Shown here one piece after another: positions 30,615 through 31,102 of a stretch of 31,102 bases of DNA (its first letter is position 1; each line of letters begins with the position of its first letter). The position numbers and the translations under genes are program-made. This stretch comes from Methylotenera_A sp031429035. Lineage in GTDB: Bacteria > Pseudomonadota > Gammaproteobacteria > Burkholderiales > Methylophilaceae. The notes under the pieces were generated by a model. That model was given only the letters and a program-made list of their open reading frames with translations. It did no database searches and had not been told where the DNA came from. The stretch is from positions 1 to 31,102 of the forward strand of contig JANOYU010000038.1 in assembly GCA_031429035.1 (NCBI GenBank), in the 5' to 3' direction.

Positions 30615-31102
30615 TCAATTTCCTAAAGTATTTTGTGATAGTTTCATCATATCAGTCTCGCTAAGCCAGCGCCATTCTCCCACCTTCAAATCATCGGGAA
30701 GTTTTAATTGCCCAATTTGAATGCGTTTTAGGCCTTCCACGCGGTTGCTCATGGCGGCGACCATACGTTTGACTTGGTGGTATTTTCCTTCGGCAAGCGT
30801 CATGTGAATGATATGCTCAGTGATTTGCGTGACTGCCAAAGCTGCGATTGGAGCTGATTCATCGATCAATTGCACACCGCTAAGAAGCGCATGGATATTG
30901 GCTTGCGAGACGGGGTGTTTGCAAGTGACTTCATACACTTTTGGCACTTTGTGTTTGGGTGAGCTCATTTTATGAATAAATTGCCCGTCGTCAGAAATCA
31001 AAATCAGCCCGGTGGTGTCTTCGTCTAGCCTGCCGATACACTGCACATCTCTCGTCACTAAGGGATGCGGCAATAGACTGTAAATGGTCGGGTGATGTTG
31101 GG
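30615..31102 (-). CDS. RsuA-family pseudouridine synthase, C-terminal part (cut by window end)
   Basis: The frame is open to the window edge, giving 162 residues. It reads HHPTIYSLLPHP, then the family signature GRLDEDTTGLILISDDGQFIHKMSSP with the catalytic Asp, then EGKYHQVKRMVAAMSNRVEGLKRIQIG. This pattern is that of RsuA (16S rRNA position 516) rather than RluB; RluE or RluF cannot be excluded without the N-terminus. A TTG at 31073 is not the real start, because the homologous HPT..SLLP segment continues upstream of it. A copy of the dispersed palindrome is embedded at 30887-30906 (SQANIHALL). Confidence 0.9.
   Translation of the reverse strand, partial: QHHPTIYSLLPHPLVTRDVQCIGRLDEDTTGLILISDDGQFIHKMSSPKHKVPKVYEVTCKHPVSQANIHALLSGVQLIDESAPIAALAVTQITEHIIHMTLAEGKYHQVKRMVAAMSNRVEGLKRIQIGQLKLPDDLKVGEWRWLSETDMMKLSQNTLGN
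30875..30913 (-). repeat. Dispersed palindrome core, copy inside the RsuA-type gene
   Basis: The 19 bases CGCATGGATATTGGCTTGC are identical to the copy in blh; loop match is 10/11 but the outer arms are mostly lost. Confidence 0.6.

Overview
The window is an AT-rich, gene-dense stretch of a Gram-negative bacterium, most likely a betaproteobacterium of the Methylophilaceae type from a pelagic or freshwater habitat. The evidence is the order tyrA-aroA-cmk-rpsA-ihfB-lapB-pyrF (a betaproteobacterial block), the S1 C-terminal tail, the bpt/aat pair, and a proteorhodopsin with a crtIBY-blh retinal pathway. The taxon is inferred from gene content; no rRNA or tRNA gene is present.

Layout. (1) 1-4499, minus strand: a chemotaxis operon read as cheZ-like, cheY, cheA, cheW, mcp (cut by the window edge). 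(2) 4701-5390: a secreted ComEA-type helix-hairpin-helix protein with a long Lys/Ala/Glu tail. (3) 5480-12750, minus strand: housekeeping block pyrF, lapB, ihfB, rpsA, cmk, aroA, tyrA. Two oddities are a 15-bp tandem repeat at the pyrF start and an S1 protein lacking its sixth S1 domain. (4) 12811-14108: a DCC-family thiol protein and a green-type proteorhodopsin with a DTE pump motif. (5) 14339-15901: a plus-strand gene for an exported protein whose mature N-terminus is a clear ubiquitin homologue and whose C-terminus is an outer-membrane beta-barrel. It is bracketed by two 65-bp direct repeats. (6) 15927-18457, minus strand: bpt, aat and an HMA+MauE-like membrane protein. (7) 18631-24666, plus strand: a small conserved protein, a second and divergent rhodopsin (DTK motif), then crtI-crtB-crtY-blh with overlapping genes. 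(8) 24844-27612: ygiQ-type radical SAM gene interrupted in frame by a DUF559 endonuclease-like domain between inverted REP palindromes. (9) 27744-31102: TraB/GumN protein, EF-hand protein, Blc lipocalin, an unknown secreted protein and an RsuA-type pseudouridine synthase (cut by the window edge).

How it fits together. CrtB, CrtI, CrtY and Blh convert geranylgeranyl diphosphate to retinal, the chromophore of both rhodopsins, so most of 13.3-24.7 kb is a light-energy module. crtE is not in the window.

The strongest candidates for undescribed biology are: the surface or periplasmic ubiquitin-autotransporter fusion; a dispersed 39-nt palindrome with about ten copies here, several inside coding sequence of conserved genes and with its 11-nt loop in either orientation; and the REP-bounded DUF559 domain carried in frame inside ygiQ.
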